Assembly: GCA_014189435.1 (NCBI GenBank)
Contig: CP050293.1
Location: 4,469,001 to 4,533,000 of the forward strand
DNA length: 64,000 nucleotides
Source of the DNA: Mesorhizobium loti
GTDB taxonomy: Bacteria > Pseudomonadota > Alphaproteobacteria > Rhizobiales > Rhizobiaceae
Reading direction: 5' to 3'
The translations under genes were made by a program, and so were the position numbers. The notes beneath the pieces were generated by a model. The model was given only the letters and a program-made list of their open reading frames with translations, was not told the DNA's origin and did no database searches. This document shows positions 52,039 through 61,360 of the stretch, piece after piece. Numbering within the stretch: the stretch's first letter is position 1; each line of letters begins with the position of its first letter.

Positions 52039-53123
52039 GAGACTCGAATCTTCGCAAAAAGTGCGGCCAGACGCGCCGCTGCGCCACCGAGGGAACGTTC
52101 GTCGAGGACGAAACGTCTGGCTTCCACGGCCATTATGGTTCTTTCGTCGTTACGGGCCAGAAGCCTTTCAATGGCGGAAGCAAACGCCGCCACATCGCCC
52201 GGCGGGGTGAGAAACCCGGTCTGGCCATCGCGCACGACCTCCGGCACGCCGGCGATGTCCTGAGCCACCACCGGAAGGCCGGCGGCCTGTGCTTCAAGAT
52301 AGGCAACGCCATAGGCCTCGCCGTAACCCGGCCAGACGTAAATTCCGCCGGTGTAGAGGACGTCCGGCACGGCGGCTGGCTCAATCGCGCCGAGCCATTC
52401 GATACGGTCGGCGGGCAAGCCGGCGAATTGCGCCTTGACCTCGTCATGGGCAGGCCCGTCGCCGACGACCGACATGGTCCAGGGCAGATGGCAGATCGAA
52501 CCGAGCGCTTGCGCCAGCATGCGATAGCTTTCGACTTTGTCGCCCGGGCGCATCATGGCGACGGTAACGAGGCGCGTCGGACAACCTCGTGCCGGCATTT
52601 CCTTGAATGCCGATGTGTCGATGAAGGGCGAAAGCATACCGAAAGCTGCGTCGGGAGCAGCGTCCGTCAGTCCCTGGCGATCCCTTTGCGTGAAGCAGAT
52701 GTTCAGCGCTGCCTGTTCGATGGCTCGCACCACCAACGCTTGGCTATCGGCCCACAAACCGACGTTGCGCCGCCTCGAATAGGAGGCTTCCGCTGTCACA
52801 TAGGGGACACCAAAGGCCGACGCCAGCTCGGGCCCGATCAGGTCGGGCGCCTTGTAATAGGGATGATAGGAGAACCAGAGATCGGGCTTGCCGTCACGAT
52901 GCCAAAGCTCTGTCAGCCGCGCGGCTTCCTCTTGGGCCTCGATCTTGAGCGCATCGAAACTTTTCGGCTCCGGTTGGCGTAGATAGAAGCGCAATTCAGA
53001 TGCCAGTTCGACGCTATGCCCGCCATGCTCCAGCGCTCTGACCAGCATCCGCGCCATCTGGCGATCGCCGGAGACAACGGGATGATTGGGTGACTTTAGC
53101 GGCGCATAGAAGGCAATTCGCAT
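52035..53123 (-). CDS. Glycosyltransferase family 4-like
   Basis: A 362-residue GT-B enzyme. The N-terminus RIAFYAPLKSPNHPVVSGDRQMARMLVRAL is a known pattern in rhizobial GT4 transferases; the C-terminal half has VPDVLYTGGIYVWPGYGEAYGVAYLEAQAAGLPVV, the conserved donor-binding EX7E-type region. It is the first gene of a two-gene minus-strand unit with the deacetylase-fold gene, divergent from the DUF3095 gene with only 74 bases between starts. It would be the fourth transferase of the locus. Confidence 0.87.
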   Translation of the reverse strand: MRIAFYAPLKSPNHPVVSGDRQMARMLVRALEHGGHSVELASELRFYLRQPEPKSFDALKIEAQEEAARLTELWHRDGKPDLWFSYHPYYKAPDLIGPELASAFGVPYVTAEASYSRRRNVGLWADSQALVVRAIEQAALNICFTQRDRQGLTDAAPDAAFGMLSPFIDTSAFKEMPARGCPTRLVTVAMMRPGDKVESYRMLAQALGSICHLPWTMSVVGDGPAHDEVKAQFAGLPADRIEWLGAIEPAAVPDVLYTGGIYVWPGYGEAYGVAYLEAQAAGLPVVAQDIAGVPEVVRDGQTGFLTPPGDVAAFASAIERLLARNDERTIMAVEARRFVLDERSLGGAAARLAALFAKIRVS

Positions 53124-53197
53124 TGCCGGACCCTATCATCGGAAAGCCTGCGCAAGTCAATTTCCAAGCGTGATCGACTTCACCTTCAAGCCGTGGA

Positions 53198-54376
53198 ATG
53201 TGCTATCTGATGGTCATGGAAACAGCTGCCGCGCCCGACCCGTTTGTCGCTTCTTTGCCGGTCTTCGCAAAGTTCGAAAGCGTTGCCGACATCGATAACT
53301 ATCGGCCCCTCCCCGATGGCTGGGCGCTGGCCACCGCCGACATCGTCGGCTCGACCAAGGCGATCGAGGCAGGGCGCTATAAAACCGTCAACATGGCCGG
53401 CGCCAGCGTTATTTCGGCGCTGCTCAACGCGCTGGGTCGGCAAGATTTTCCCTTTGTCTTCGGCGGCGACGGCGCGCTCGTGGCGTTTCCCGGCTCGGCG
53501 CTGGAGATCGCCCGCAACGCGCTGGCGGCTGTCCAGAGATGGGTGGCGGACGAACTGGACCTGACCTTGCGTGCCGCGATCGTGCCGATAAAGGACATAA
53601 GGGCGCATGGCCTCGACGTTCGCGTGGCGAGGTTCCAAGCCTCCGAAGCGGCCTTCTATGCCATGTTCGCCGGCGGTGGCGGCAGTTGGGCGGAAGCTGA
53701 GATGAAAGCGGGGCGCTACCGCATCGATCCTGCGCCGGCCGGCGCGCGGCCGGATCTGACCGGCCTTTCCTGCCGCTGGAACCCTATCGAAGCCCGGCAT
53801 GGCGAAATCGTCTCGGTCATAGCCATAGCGGGGGCGTCGCGCGACTTGCGCGGCTTTCAATCTCTGGCTTCCGATATCATCGCCCTTGCCGGCAGGCAGG
53901 AGCGCGATGGCCACCCGGTGCCGGTGAACGGGCCGGACTACAGTTTTCTGCCGGCCGGCCTCGATGTCGAGGCTCGGGCCATGGCCCCGCCAGGATGGCG
54001 GTGGCGGTCGAAGCTGTGGATCGTGTTCCTGATGACGCTTACGGCTGTCACCGATAGATTTGGCTGGACGATCGGCGGCTTCGATCCGAAGATCTACAAA
54101 CGCGACGTGGCCAGCAATTCGGATTTCCGGAAGTTCGACGACGGCTTGAAGATGACTATCGACGTCGACGCGGATGTGCTGCACCGGATCGAGGACCGGC
54201 TGAAGCAGGCGGAAGAGGCGGGCATCTGCAAGTATGGCCTCCACCGCCAGAAGTCGGCCTTGATGACATGCCTCGTCATCTCGCCGCTACAGCGCGATCA
54301 CGTTCATTTCATCGATGGCGCCGCCGGCGGCTATGCGATGGCTGCCGCAAGCCTGAAGGCGAAGGCGCCGGTCTGA
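53198..54376 (+). CDS. DUF3095 protein with a nucleotidyl-cyclase-like fold
   Basis: A 392-residue DUF3095 protein. It carries two motifs like the metal-binding aspartates of class III cyclases: ATADIVGSTKAIE with Asp48 and FVFGGDGALVAFP with Asp91. The first 18 bases contain three ATG codons (53198, 53210, 53216), so the exact start is uncertain. A hydrophobic segment near 280 (KLWIVFLMTLTAVTD) may touch the membrane. DUF3095 proteins are thought to be cyclase relatives, but to my knowledge their product has not been established. It lies upstream of the UDP-sugar dehydrogenase and cyclase genes. Confidence 0.85.
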   Translation: MCYLMVMETAAAPDPFVASLPVFAKFESVADIDNYRPLPDGWALATADIVGSTKAIEAGRYKTVNMAGASVISALLNALGRQDFPFVFGGDGALVAFPGSALEIARNALAAVQRWVADELDLTLRAAIVPIKDIRAHGLDVRVARFQASEAAFYAMFAGGGGSWAEAEMKAGRYRIDPAPAGARPDLTGLSCRWNPIEARHGEIVSVIAIAGASRDLRGFQSLASDIIALAGRQERDGHPVPVNGPDYSFLPAGLDVEARAMAPPGWRWRSKLWIVFLMTLTAVTDRFGWTIGGFDPKIYKRDVASNSDFRKFDDGLKMTIDVDADVLHRIEDRLKQAEEAGICKYGLHRQKSALMTCLVISPLQRDHVHFIDGAAGGYAMAAASLKAKAPV

Positions 54377-54491
54377 TGACGGCTTGCGGAAATCGATTTT
54401 CCGCAATATGCCCTCGCCCATGGTTGTTGGCACCCGGTGAGCCTCGCCATGGGAGCGGATAGCCTGTCCGAATTGACGGGAAAGCAGATTT

Positions 54492-55835
54492 TTGGACGCC
54501 TCACGATCGACATATGACCGTCTTCTGAACCGGATTTCGACGCGCGCCGCGCAAGTCGGCGTGATCGGACTGGGCTATGTCGGGTTGCCGCTGTCGGTTG
54601 CGATCGCACGCGCCGGCTTTCCGGTTTCCGGCTTCGACATCGAAGCGCGGAAGGTCGAGAGCCTGAACAACGGCCAATCCTACATTGAGGCAGTGACGTC
54701 GACAGCCCTTGCCGGCCATGTGGCGAGCGGGCGGTTCCGCGCCACTGCGGATTTTGCCGAACTGGCCGTCTGCGATGTCATCATCATCTGCGTTCCGACA
54801 CCGCTGACGAAACATCGCGAGCCGGACCTCTCCTTTGTCAGGAACACGGCAAGCACGATCGCCAAGCATCTGCGCCTTGGCCAGCTGATCGTGCTGGAAT
54901 CGACCACCTATCCCGGCACCACCGACGACGTGATCAAGCCGATACTGGAAGAAACCGGCTTGCAGTCGAAGATAGACTTCTTCCTCGGCTTCTCGCCCGA
55001 ACGCGAGGATCCCGGCAACCGCAGCTTTGAGGTCTCGACGATCCCCAAGGTCGTGGCAGGCGACGGCATTGAAGCGGCGACGCTCGTGAAGGCTTTCTAC
55101 CAAAGCGTGGTCAAGACCGTCGTTCCGGTTTCCAGCACGGCGACCGCCGAGGCGGTCAAGCTGACCGAGAACATCTTCCGCTCGGTCAACATAGCCCTCG
55201 TCAACGAGTTGAAGGTCGTGCTCGGTGCGATGGGCATCGACATCTGGGAGGTGATCGAGGCGGCAAAGAGCAAGCCCTTCGGCTACATGCCTTTCTATCC
55301 CGGCCCCGGACTTGGGGGGCACTGCGTTCCGATCGATCCCTTCTACCTGACGTGGAAGGCGCGCGAGTACGAACTGCCGACCCGCTTCATCGAGCTGGCG
55401 GCAGAGATCAACACGGCCATGCCGCGTCATGTGGTCGATGAACTGGCGAAGGCGCTGGACCGGCGCTGCGGCAAGGCGCTCAGCCGCTCGCGCATTCTCA
55501 TCATCGGGCTCGCCTATAAGAAGAACGTGCCCGACATCCGCGAAAGCCCCTCATTGCGGCTCATCGAACTCATCGAGGAGTGGGGCGGCAAGGCGGAATT
55601 CCACGATCCGCATGTTACAGAGATCCCGACCACACGCGAGCATATGGCGATCAAGGGGCGTCGCTCGGTCGAATTGACCGAGGCGGCCTTGAAGGATTTC
55701 GATGCTGTCGTCGTGGCAACCGACCACGACGCGATCGACTATCAGGCGATCGCTGATCACGCGCCGCTGATCGTCGACACACGCAATGTTTTTGGCCGCC
55801 TCGGGCTGGCCCGAGAGACGGTGGTGAAGGCCTGA
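54492..55835 (+). CDS. UDP-sugar dehydrogenase, UDP-GlcNAc 6-dehydrogenase-like
   Basis: A 447-residue member of the UDP-glucose/GDP-mannose dehydrogenase family. The Rossmann motif GVIGLGYVGLPL starts at 23; the catalytic cysteine is in GGHCVPIDPFYL. The tripartite domain order and SPEREDPGN motif fit the WbpA/WbpO branch that makes UDP-GlcNAc uronic acid or similar. The start is a TTG at 54492 with only a weak upstream site; no ATG is in frame nearby. This enzyme would supply an acidic sugar nucleotide for the transferases of the locus. The cyclase gene follows. Confidence 0.9.
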   Translation: MDASRSTYDRLLNRISTRAAQVGVIGLGYVGLPLSVAIARAGFPVSGFDIEARKVESLNNGQSYIEAVTSTALAGHVASGRFRATADFAELAVCDVIIICVPTPLTKHREPDLSFVRNTASTIAKHLRLGQLIVLESTTYPGTTDDVIKPILEETGLQSKIDFFLGFSPEREDPGNRSFEVSTIPKVVAGDGIEAATLVKAFYQSVVKTVVPVSSTATAEAVKLTENIFRSVNIALVNELKVVLGAMGIDIWEVIEAAKSKPFGYMPFYPGPGLGGHCVPIDPFYLTWKAREYELPTRFIELAAEINTAMPRHVVDELAKALDRRCGKALSRSRILIIGLAYKKNVPDIRESPSLRLIELIEEWGGKAEFHDPHVTEIPTTREHMAIKGRRSVELTEAALKDFDAVVVATDHDAIDYQAIADHAPLIVDTRNVFGRLGLARETVVKA

Positions 55836-56074
55836 CGGTGACTGAGACGGCGAATTCTTTGCCCGATGTCAGGATCGGGATTGCACTCCGCCGGCAGCCT
55901 CGCCACATGATGCTGCAGGTGATAGATGCAGTTTACGCCTGCTCCTTGCCTGCAAGGACAGTCATTCGGGAAATTCTTCGCCGGCTTTTGCCGCCGAAGC
56001 CGGTTTCATTGACTTCGATTGTGTGGCGGATCAAAGGAGATGGCTCGTCTTCGACGGGTTTCGAGATAGATAGT

Positions 56075-57415
56075 ATGAGCACAGTGCAAGCAGAAATTTC
56101 CACCATTCTTATGGATAAGGTTGCCGATTGGCTGACGCAATCGGCGCTGGCGGGCAACGACCTGGAAACATTGGTAAAGGGCTTTTGTGAACGGCTGGCT
56201 GCCGCCGGCCTGCCACTGAAGCGGGTGCATTTGAGCTTTTCGATGCTTCATCCGCTTTATGACGCGCTTGGCTTCACCTGGCTTCGCGGCCAGGGCATGG
56301 AAATGGAAGGCTTCCGCAAGGAGGGCGGCGTGCAGTCCGATAGATTCCTGACCAGCCCATACTACCATCTGCTCAGCAACAAGCTCGACCATCTGCGGCG
56401 CCGGTTCAACACGTCGGTGCCGTCGGAGTTTCCTGTTTTCGATGAACTCAAGCTTATGGGCGTCACCGACTACATGGCTTTCGTCCATCCCTTCAACGGC
56501 AACACCAGTCAGGGCATGTTGGGGTCCTGGTCCACCGACAGTGCTGCAGGCTTCAGCGACAGCATGATTTCGGCGCTGCTGCGCATCCAGAACCATCTCG
56601 CTATCGCAACCAAGATGGCGGTACTCACCAAGCTCGCCGACAACATGATGACCACTTATCTCGGCGGCGACGCCGGCAAGCGCGTGCTCGACGGCCAGAT
56701 CAAGCGCGGCGAGGGTGATACGATCCGGGCCGCACTGGTCATGGGCGATATGCGCGGGTCGTCAAGACTTGCCGAAACCTCCGGCCGCGAAGTCTATATC
56801 GATACGCTGAACCAGTTTTTCGATGCCATTGCCGCACCTTTCAATCGCAAAGGCGGGCAGATCATGAGTTTCCTGGGTGATGGCTTCATTGCCGTCTACC
56901 CCTGCGAAAGGCACCGCTCGCAGTCCGAGATCGCCTGCCAGGCTGCTCTTGCGGCAGCGCACAAGGCCAGCGCGCGCATGATGGATCTCAATCAGCGCAG
57001 AAAGAAGCAGGGATTGGGCGACATAAAATTTGGTATCGGCCTGCATGTCGGCAATGTGATGTTCGGCAATGTCGGGCTTACCGACCGGCTCACATTCTCT
57101 GTCTTCGGCTCGGCTGTAAACGAGGTCCAGCGCCTCCAGACCCTGACCAAGAAATATCCGCACAGCGTTCTCGCCAGCAAAGACTTCGCCGGCTATTGCG
57201 GCGCCAACAGCTGGCTGACGCTCGGCGAGGAGGAACTGGTGGGCATCAAGCAGAAGCTGACGGTGCTTTCACCCGATCTGTCGGGTGCTCTCGCACTCGA
57301 GGAAGACGGTGCGCTGCAGCCGATCTACGACCGAAGATCGGACGCCGAGCAGCTCATGCTGCTTCATCGCGATGCCTCGCGGCTGTCGGCGGGCGACCCG
57401 AGGAAGCTCCAGTAA
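56075..57415 (+). CDS. Class III adenylate/guanylate cyclase
   Basis: A 446-residue soluble cyclase. The N-terminal half (VADWLTQSALAGNDLETLVKGFCERL and on) is the regulatory domain seen in many rhizobial cyclases. The catalytic domain has metal aspartates Asp225 (VMGDMRGSS) and Asp269 (FLGDGF), and transition-state residues Asn349 and Arg353 (AVNEVQRL). The purine-specifying position normally Asp is Ser346 (FGSAVN), so ATP versus GTP preference is uncertain. I begin at ATG 56075; a GTG at 55838, three bases after the dehydrogenase stop, would add 79 residues of less family-like sequence. It is a probable source of the ligand for the cNMP-binding protein. Confidence 0.87.
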   Translation: MSTVQAEISTILMDKVADWLTQSALAGNDLETLVKGFCERLAAAGLPLKRVHLSFSMLHPLYDALGFTWLRGQGMEMEGFRKEGGVQSDRFLTSPYYHLLSNKLDHLRRRFNTSVPSEFPVFDELKLMGVTDYMAFVHPFNGNTSQGMLGSWSTDSAAGFSDSMISALLRIQNHLAIATKMAVLTKLADNMMTTYLGGDAGKRVLDGQIKRGEGDTIRAALVMGDMRGSSRLAETSGREVYIDTLNQFFDAIAAPFNRKGGQIMSFLGDGFIAVYPCERHRSQSEIACQAALAAAHKASARMMDLNQRRKKQGLGDIKFGIGLHVGNVMFGNVGLTDRLTFSVFGSAVNEVQRLQTLTKKYPHSVLASKDFAGYCGANSWLTLGEEELVGIKQKLTVLSPDLSGALALEEDGALQPIYDRRSDAEQLMLLHRDASRLSAGDPRKLQ

Positions 57416-57525
57416 CCGCCACGATTATCCGAACGCCTTGGTAAGTCCGGTCGGCGGTTCCGCCGGGGAATTCGTTTAGAATCCAAGTTGCTCTGGGCTG
57501 GCAATGCGCTAGTCTCGCTTTTTGG

Positions 57526-57543
57526 GTCTGCCGCCCGGCAGAC
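57526..57543. other. Small hairpin upstream of the peptide importer operon
   Basis: GTCTGCC (57526-57532) pairs with GGCAGAC (57537-57543) around GCCC. It is 24 bases before the ATPase start and could be a leader or the end of the cyclase transcript. No U-tract follows. Confidence 0.25.
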
Positions 57544-57567
57544 TGCCAGAGTGGGGCTGGTGTGAGA

Positions 57568-59463
57568 ATGAATTCGGGCGTTGATCTGCTGCGGATCGAG
57601 GATCTTGGCATCTCTTTTGCCATTGTCGGGGGACCGTTGCATGCCGTCAGGCGTGCAAATCTTCGCGTCCTGCCCGGCAAGGTTACCGCGCTTGTGGGCG
57701 AGTCCGGTTCCGGGAAATCGGTTCTCAGCCAGGCAGTGATGGGCATTTTGCCGAGGACAGCCCATGTCCGCGGCCGTATCCTGTTTTCCGATCCTGAAAA
57801 GCCCGGCACGACGCAGGATATCCTGCAGATGCCGCGTGACGGGCCCGAAATCCGGGCGTTGAGAGGCAGCCGCATCGGCAAGATCTTTCAGGAGCCGATG
57901 ACATCGCTGTCGCCGCTGCACACGATCGGCAACCAGGTCAGCGAATCCCTGCAGATTCACATGCCCATGGCTCGGGCGGAGCGCAAGGCGCGGACCGAGG
58001 AAATGCTCGGCCTTGTCGGCTTTCCCAATCCCAAGCGCGCCTATGACATGTATCCGTTTGAACTTTCGGGAGGATTGCGCCAACGCGCCATGATCGCCAT
58101 GGCGCTTATCTGCCGGCCCGCGCTGTTGATCGCCGACGAGCCGACGACGGCGTTGGACGTCACCATCCAGGCGCAAATCCTGCAATTGCTGCGCGGGCTT
58201 CAGACCAAGCTGAACATGGCGATGCTGCTGATCACACACGACCTCGGCGTTGTCGCCAATGTCGCCGACGAGGTGGTGGTCATGTACCATGGCGAGATCA
58301 TGGAAGCGGGACCTGTGGAGGCGATATTCCGCCGGCCAGGGCACCCTTACCTGAAGGGTCTGATGGCAGCCGTTCCGCATTTCGACCTGAAGCCTGGCGA
58401 AAGGCTGAAGGCGCTCCGCGAGGTGCCGGTTAATGTCGAGAACCTGCTGGGCAAGCAGACGGCGCCGGCATCGAAGGGGGCGGACGACGTCCTGCTGTCG
58501 GTCAGGGATCTGAAAAAGGTCTACACCACCCGCAAGTCCGGATGGTTCGGCGGGAGCCATCAAACCTCTGTTCGCGCCGTGGACGGCGTGAGCTTCGACA
58601 TCAGGCGGGGTGAGTGCCTGGGTCTGGTCGGGGAAAGCGGCTGCGGCAAAACCACCGTCAGCAAGATCCTCATGCGGGCCGTCACCCCTAGCGGCGGCTC
58701 CGTGGTCTTCAACGGCCGCGAAGGACCGATCAACGTCCTGGCAGCCGAGGGAGAAGCCCTGCGGTTGCTGCGCGCGAAAATCCAGATGGTCTTCCAGGAT
58801 CCGGTATCGTCGCTCTCACCTCGCATGACCGTGGAGGACATCTTGAGCGAGCCGCTGGAAATCCATCAGCGTGGCAATGCCGCGTCCCGGCTCGCCACGG
58901 TCAAGAGTCTGATGCAGGCAATCGGGCTCGATCCGCGCTTCATCAAGCGTTATCCGCACAGTTTCTCCGGTGGGCAGCGTCAGCGTATCGGCATCGCGCG
59001 CGCGTTGGCGCTGGGGCCTGAACTCCTGATCTGTGACGAGCCGGTTTCGGCGCTCGATGTCTCTGTCCAGGCGCAGATCCTGAACCTTCTGAAGGACCTG
59101 CAAAAGGAACTGGGCCTGACCTACCTGTTCATATCCCACAATTTGGCGGTGGTGGACTACATGGCGGATCGCATCGCGGTGATGTGCGGCGGGCGTATCG
59201 TCGAGCTTGCGCCGCGCGAAATTCTGCTCAGGAAACCGATCCACCCCTACACGCGCTCACTGCTCGCCGCGGTACCCTTCCCCGATCTCGACCGGCCGAT
59301 GGATTTCAAGACGCTGAAGCTCGGCGGCGCTTCCGACACCAGCGCATGGGGACCGCAATTCCGCGAAGAAGGCGACGAGGATATGCTGTCGCCGCTCGAT
59401 CTTGGCGGCGGGCACCTCGTGCTGGCCCGACGTTCGGCCGATGTCAGCGAGTTACGTCATTGA
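57568..59463 (+). CDS. Peptide/nickel-type ABC importer ATPase with two fused ATP-binding domains
   Basis: A 631-residue fusion of DppD-like and DppF-like ATPases. Domain 1: Walker [11 protein letters not shown]-loop [11 protein letters not shown], signature [15 protein letters not shown], Walker [13 protein letters not shown]. Domain 2: Walker [47 protein letters not shown]. Each ends in the oligopeptide-transport C-terminal motif with HPYLKGL or HPYTRSL. Start is ATG 57568 or GTG 57562. The stop overlaps the binding protein's TTG start by four bases. It powers the permeases at 61361-63537. Confidence 0.92.
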   Translation: MNSGVDLLRIEDLGISFAIVGGPLHAVRRANLRVLPGKVTALVGESGSGKSVLSQAVMGILPRTAHVRGRILFSDPEKPGTTQDILQMPRDGPEIRALRGSRIGKIFQEPMTSLSPLHTIGNQVSESLQIHMPMARAERKARTEEMLGLVGFPNPKRAYDMYPFELSGGLRQRAMIAMALICRPALLIADEPTTALDVTIQAQILQLLRGLQTKLNMAMLLITHDLGVVANVADEVVVMYHGEIMEAGPVEAIFRRPGHPYLKGLMAAVPHFDLKPGERLKALREVPVNVENLLGKQTAPASKGADDVLLSVRDLKKVYTTRKSGWFGGSHQTSVRAVDGVSFDIRRGECLGLVGESGCGKTTVSKILMRAVTPSGGSVVFNGREGPINVLAAEGEALRLLRAKIQMVFQDPVSSLSPRMTVEDILSEPLEIHQRGNAASRLATVKSLMQAIGLDPRFIKRYPHSFSGGQRQRIGIARALALGPELLICDEPVSALDVSVQAQILNLLKDLQKELGLTYLFISHNLAVVDYMADRIAVMCGGRIVELAPREILLRKPIHPYTRSLLAAVPFPDLDRPMDFKTLKLGGASDTSAWGPQFREEGDEDMLSPLDLGGGHLVLARRSADVSELRH

Positions 59464-61358
59464 TCAGCCGTCGCACCGTCCTTGGCCTGATGGCTTCGGC
59501 ACTCCTGCCGGGCACGTCGCGCGCTGGCGATCTGGAGCCGGAATTTCTTCGGCCGCAGCTGACGGCCAGGGCGCTGCCGGCACTCGCCGAGCGCCTGCCC
59601 AAGAGCCCGCGCGCATTGAATCTCGCCGCGATGGGCCGGCAGCCCGGCCAATATGGCGGCACGCTGCGTACGATCATCGGCAGCCAGAAAGATATCCGGA
59701 TGATGACGATCTACGGATATTCTCGCCTGGTCGGCTACGACGAAAAGCTTAGCTTGCAGGCCGACATTCTCGAAAGTTTCGACGTCGCGGATGATCGCAT
59801 CTTCACGTTCAAGATACGGGAAGGGCATAAATGGTCCGACGGCAGCCTGCTGACGCCGGAGGATTTTCGCTATTGTTGGGAAGATGTCTGGCTGAACGAT
59901 GAGCTTTCGCAAGGCGGGCTCGCTCCGGCCCTGATGGCGGATGGCAAGCCGCCACGCTTCGAGATCATCGATCCGTTGACGGTGCGCTACAGTTGGGATG
60001 CGCCCAATCCCGACTTCCTGCCCAAGCTCGCTGCCGCTGCGCCGCTATCGCTCGTTCTGCCGGCCGCCTATCTCAAGCAGTTCCACAAGAAATACCAGGA
60101 TCCATTCCGGCTCGCCGGCCTGATGAAGGAGAACCGGGCGCAGAAATGGACGCTCCTGCATATCCGCATGTCGCGGCAGTATCGCCCGGAGAACCCGGAT
60201 CTGCCGACGCTCGATCCCTGGCAGAACCGGACAAAGCCGCCGGCCGAGCAGTTCATCTTCGAGCGCAACCCGTTCTTTCATCGAACAGACGAGAATGGCC
60301 GGCAACTGCCCTATGTCGACCGGATCATCATGAATGTCAGCTCGTCGGCGATCATCTCCGCCAAAACCGGTGCGGGCGAGAGCGACCTGCAATGCATGGG
60401 AATTGACTTCAGCGATTACTCCTTCCTGAAGGACGCGGAGAAGCGCTACCCGGTGAAGATGCATTTGTGGAAACGCACACAGGGTTCGCGGCTGGCGTTG
60501 CTGCCCAATCTGAATTGTGCCGACCCGGTGTGGCGTGGCCTTTTGCGTGACGTGCGCGTGCGCCGCGCCCTTTCGCTCGCTGTGGACAGGCGCGAGATCA
60601 ATATGGCCGTGTTCTACGGATTGGCGCAGGAAAGTGCCGATACGGTCTTGCCGGAGAGCCCGCTCTATCGGCCGGAATTCGCGAAAGCCTGGGTAGCCCA
60701 TGATCCCGACCAGGCCAATGCCCTGCTCGACCAAGCCGGGCTTCAGGCGCGTGGCGATGACGGCCTGCGGATGCTTCCCGATGGACGCCCGGCACAAATC
60801 ATCGTGGAAACGGCCGGCGAAAGCACGCTGGAAACCGACGCGCTCGAACTCATCACCGATCACTGGCGCCAGATCGGCATCGCCCTGTTCATCCGGACTT
60901 CGCAGCGCGACATCTTCCGCAGCCGCGCGCTTGGCGGCCAGATCATGATGTCGATGTGGTCGGGCATCGACAATGGCGTGCCGACCGCCGACATGAACCC
61001 GTACCAGCTGGCCCCCACCATCGATGACCAGCTGCAATGGCCGCTCTGGGGCGCTCACTATCTGTCCCATGGCAAGATGGGTGAGGCGCCCGATCTTCCT
61101 GAAGTGGTCGAGTTGATGGCTTTGCTCAAGCGCTGGAACGGATCGACCGAAACCACGGAGCGCGCCGAAATCTGGAATTCGATGCTGTCGATCTACACCG
61201 ACCAGGTGTTTTCAATCGGCACGGTGAACGGAACGCATCAGCCGATTCTGGTGTCCTCACGGCTGCGCAATCTGCCTGACAAGGCGCTCTACGGCTACGA
61301 CCCGACCGCCTATTTCGGTGTCTACATGATGGATGCATTCTGGCTTGGAGGCTCCTGA
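59460..61358 (+). CDS. Peptide-type ABC importer binding protein with Tat-like signal
   Basis: A 632-residue family 5 solute-binding protein. The N-terminus (M)[21 protein letters not shown] is a twin-arginine signal. The start is a TTG at 59460 that overlaps the previous stop (TTGA), since no ATG or GTG lies near the signal. The mature part has GGTLRTIIGSQKDIRMMTIYGYSRLVGYD and VRRALSLAVDRREIN, standard for DppA/OppA-like proteins. It is longer than average. Cargo may be peptides, glycosides or opines. Confidence 0.9.
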   Translation: MISRRTVLGLMASALLPGTSRAGDLEPEFLRPQLTARALPALAERLPKSPRALNLAAMGRQPGQYGGTLRTIIGSQKDIRMMTIYGYSRLVGYDEKLSLQADILESFDVADDRIFTFKIREGHKWSDGSLLTPEDFRYCWEDVWLNDELSQGGLAPALMADGKPPRFEIIDPLTVRYSWDAPNPDFLPKLAAAAPLSLVLPAAYLKQFHKKYQDPFRLAGLMKENRAQKWTLLHIRMSRQYRPENPDLPTLDPWQNRTKPPAEQFIFERNPFFHRTDENGRQLPYVDRIIMNVSSSAIISAKTGAGESDLQCMGIDFSDYSFLKDAEKRYPVKMHLWKRTQGSRLALLPNLNCADPVWRGLLRDVRVRRALSLAVDRREINMAVFYGLAQESADTVLPESPLYRPEFAKAWVAHDPDQANALLDQAGLQARGDDGLRMLPDGRPAQIIVETAGESTLETDALELITDHWRQIGIALFIRTSQRDIFRSRALGGQIMMSMWSGIDNGVPTADMNPYQLAPTIDDQLQWPLWGAHYLSHGKMGEAPDLPEVVELMALLKRWNGSTETTERAEIWNSMLSIYTDQVFSIGTVNGTHQPILVSSRLRNLPDKALYGYDPTAYFGVYMMDAFWLGGS

Positions 61359-61360
61359 GC

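Noticed and set aside
55838..56074. 79-residue extension of the cyclase from a GTG next to the dehydrogenase stop
   Set aside because: The family N-terminus starts at MSTVQAEIST; the extra segment has no clear similarity. It is kept only as an alternative start.
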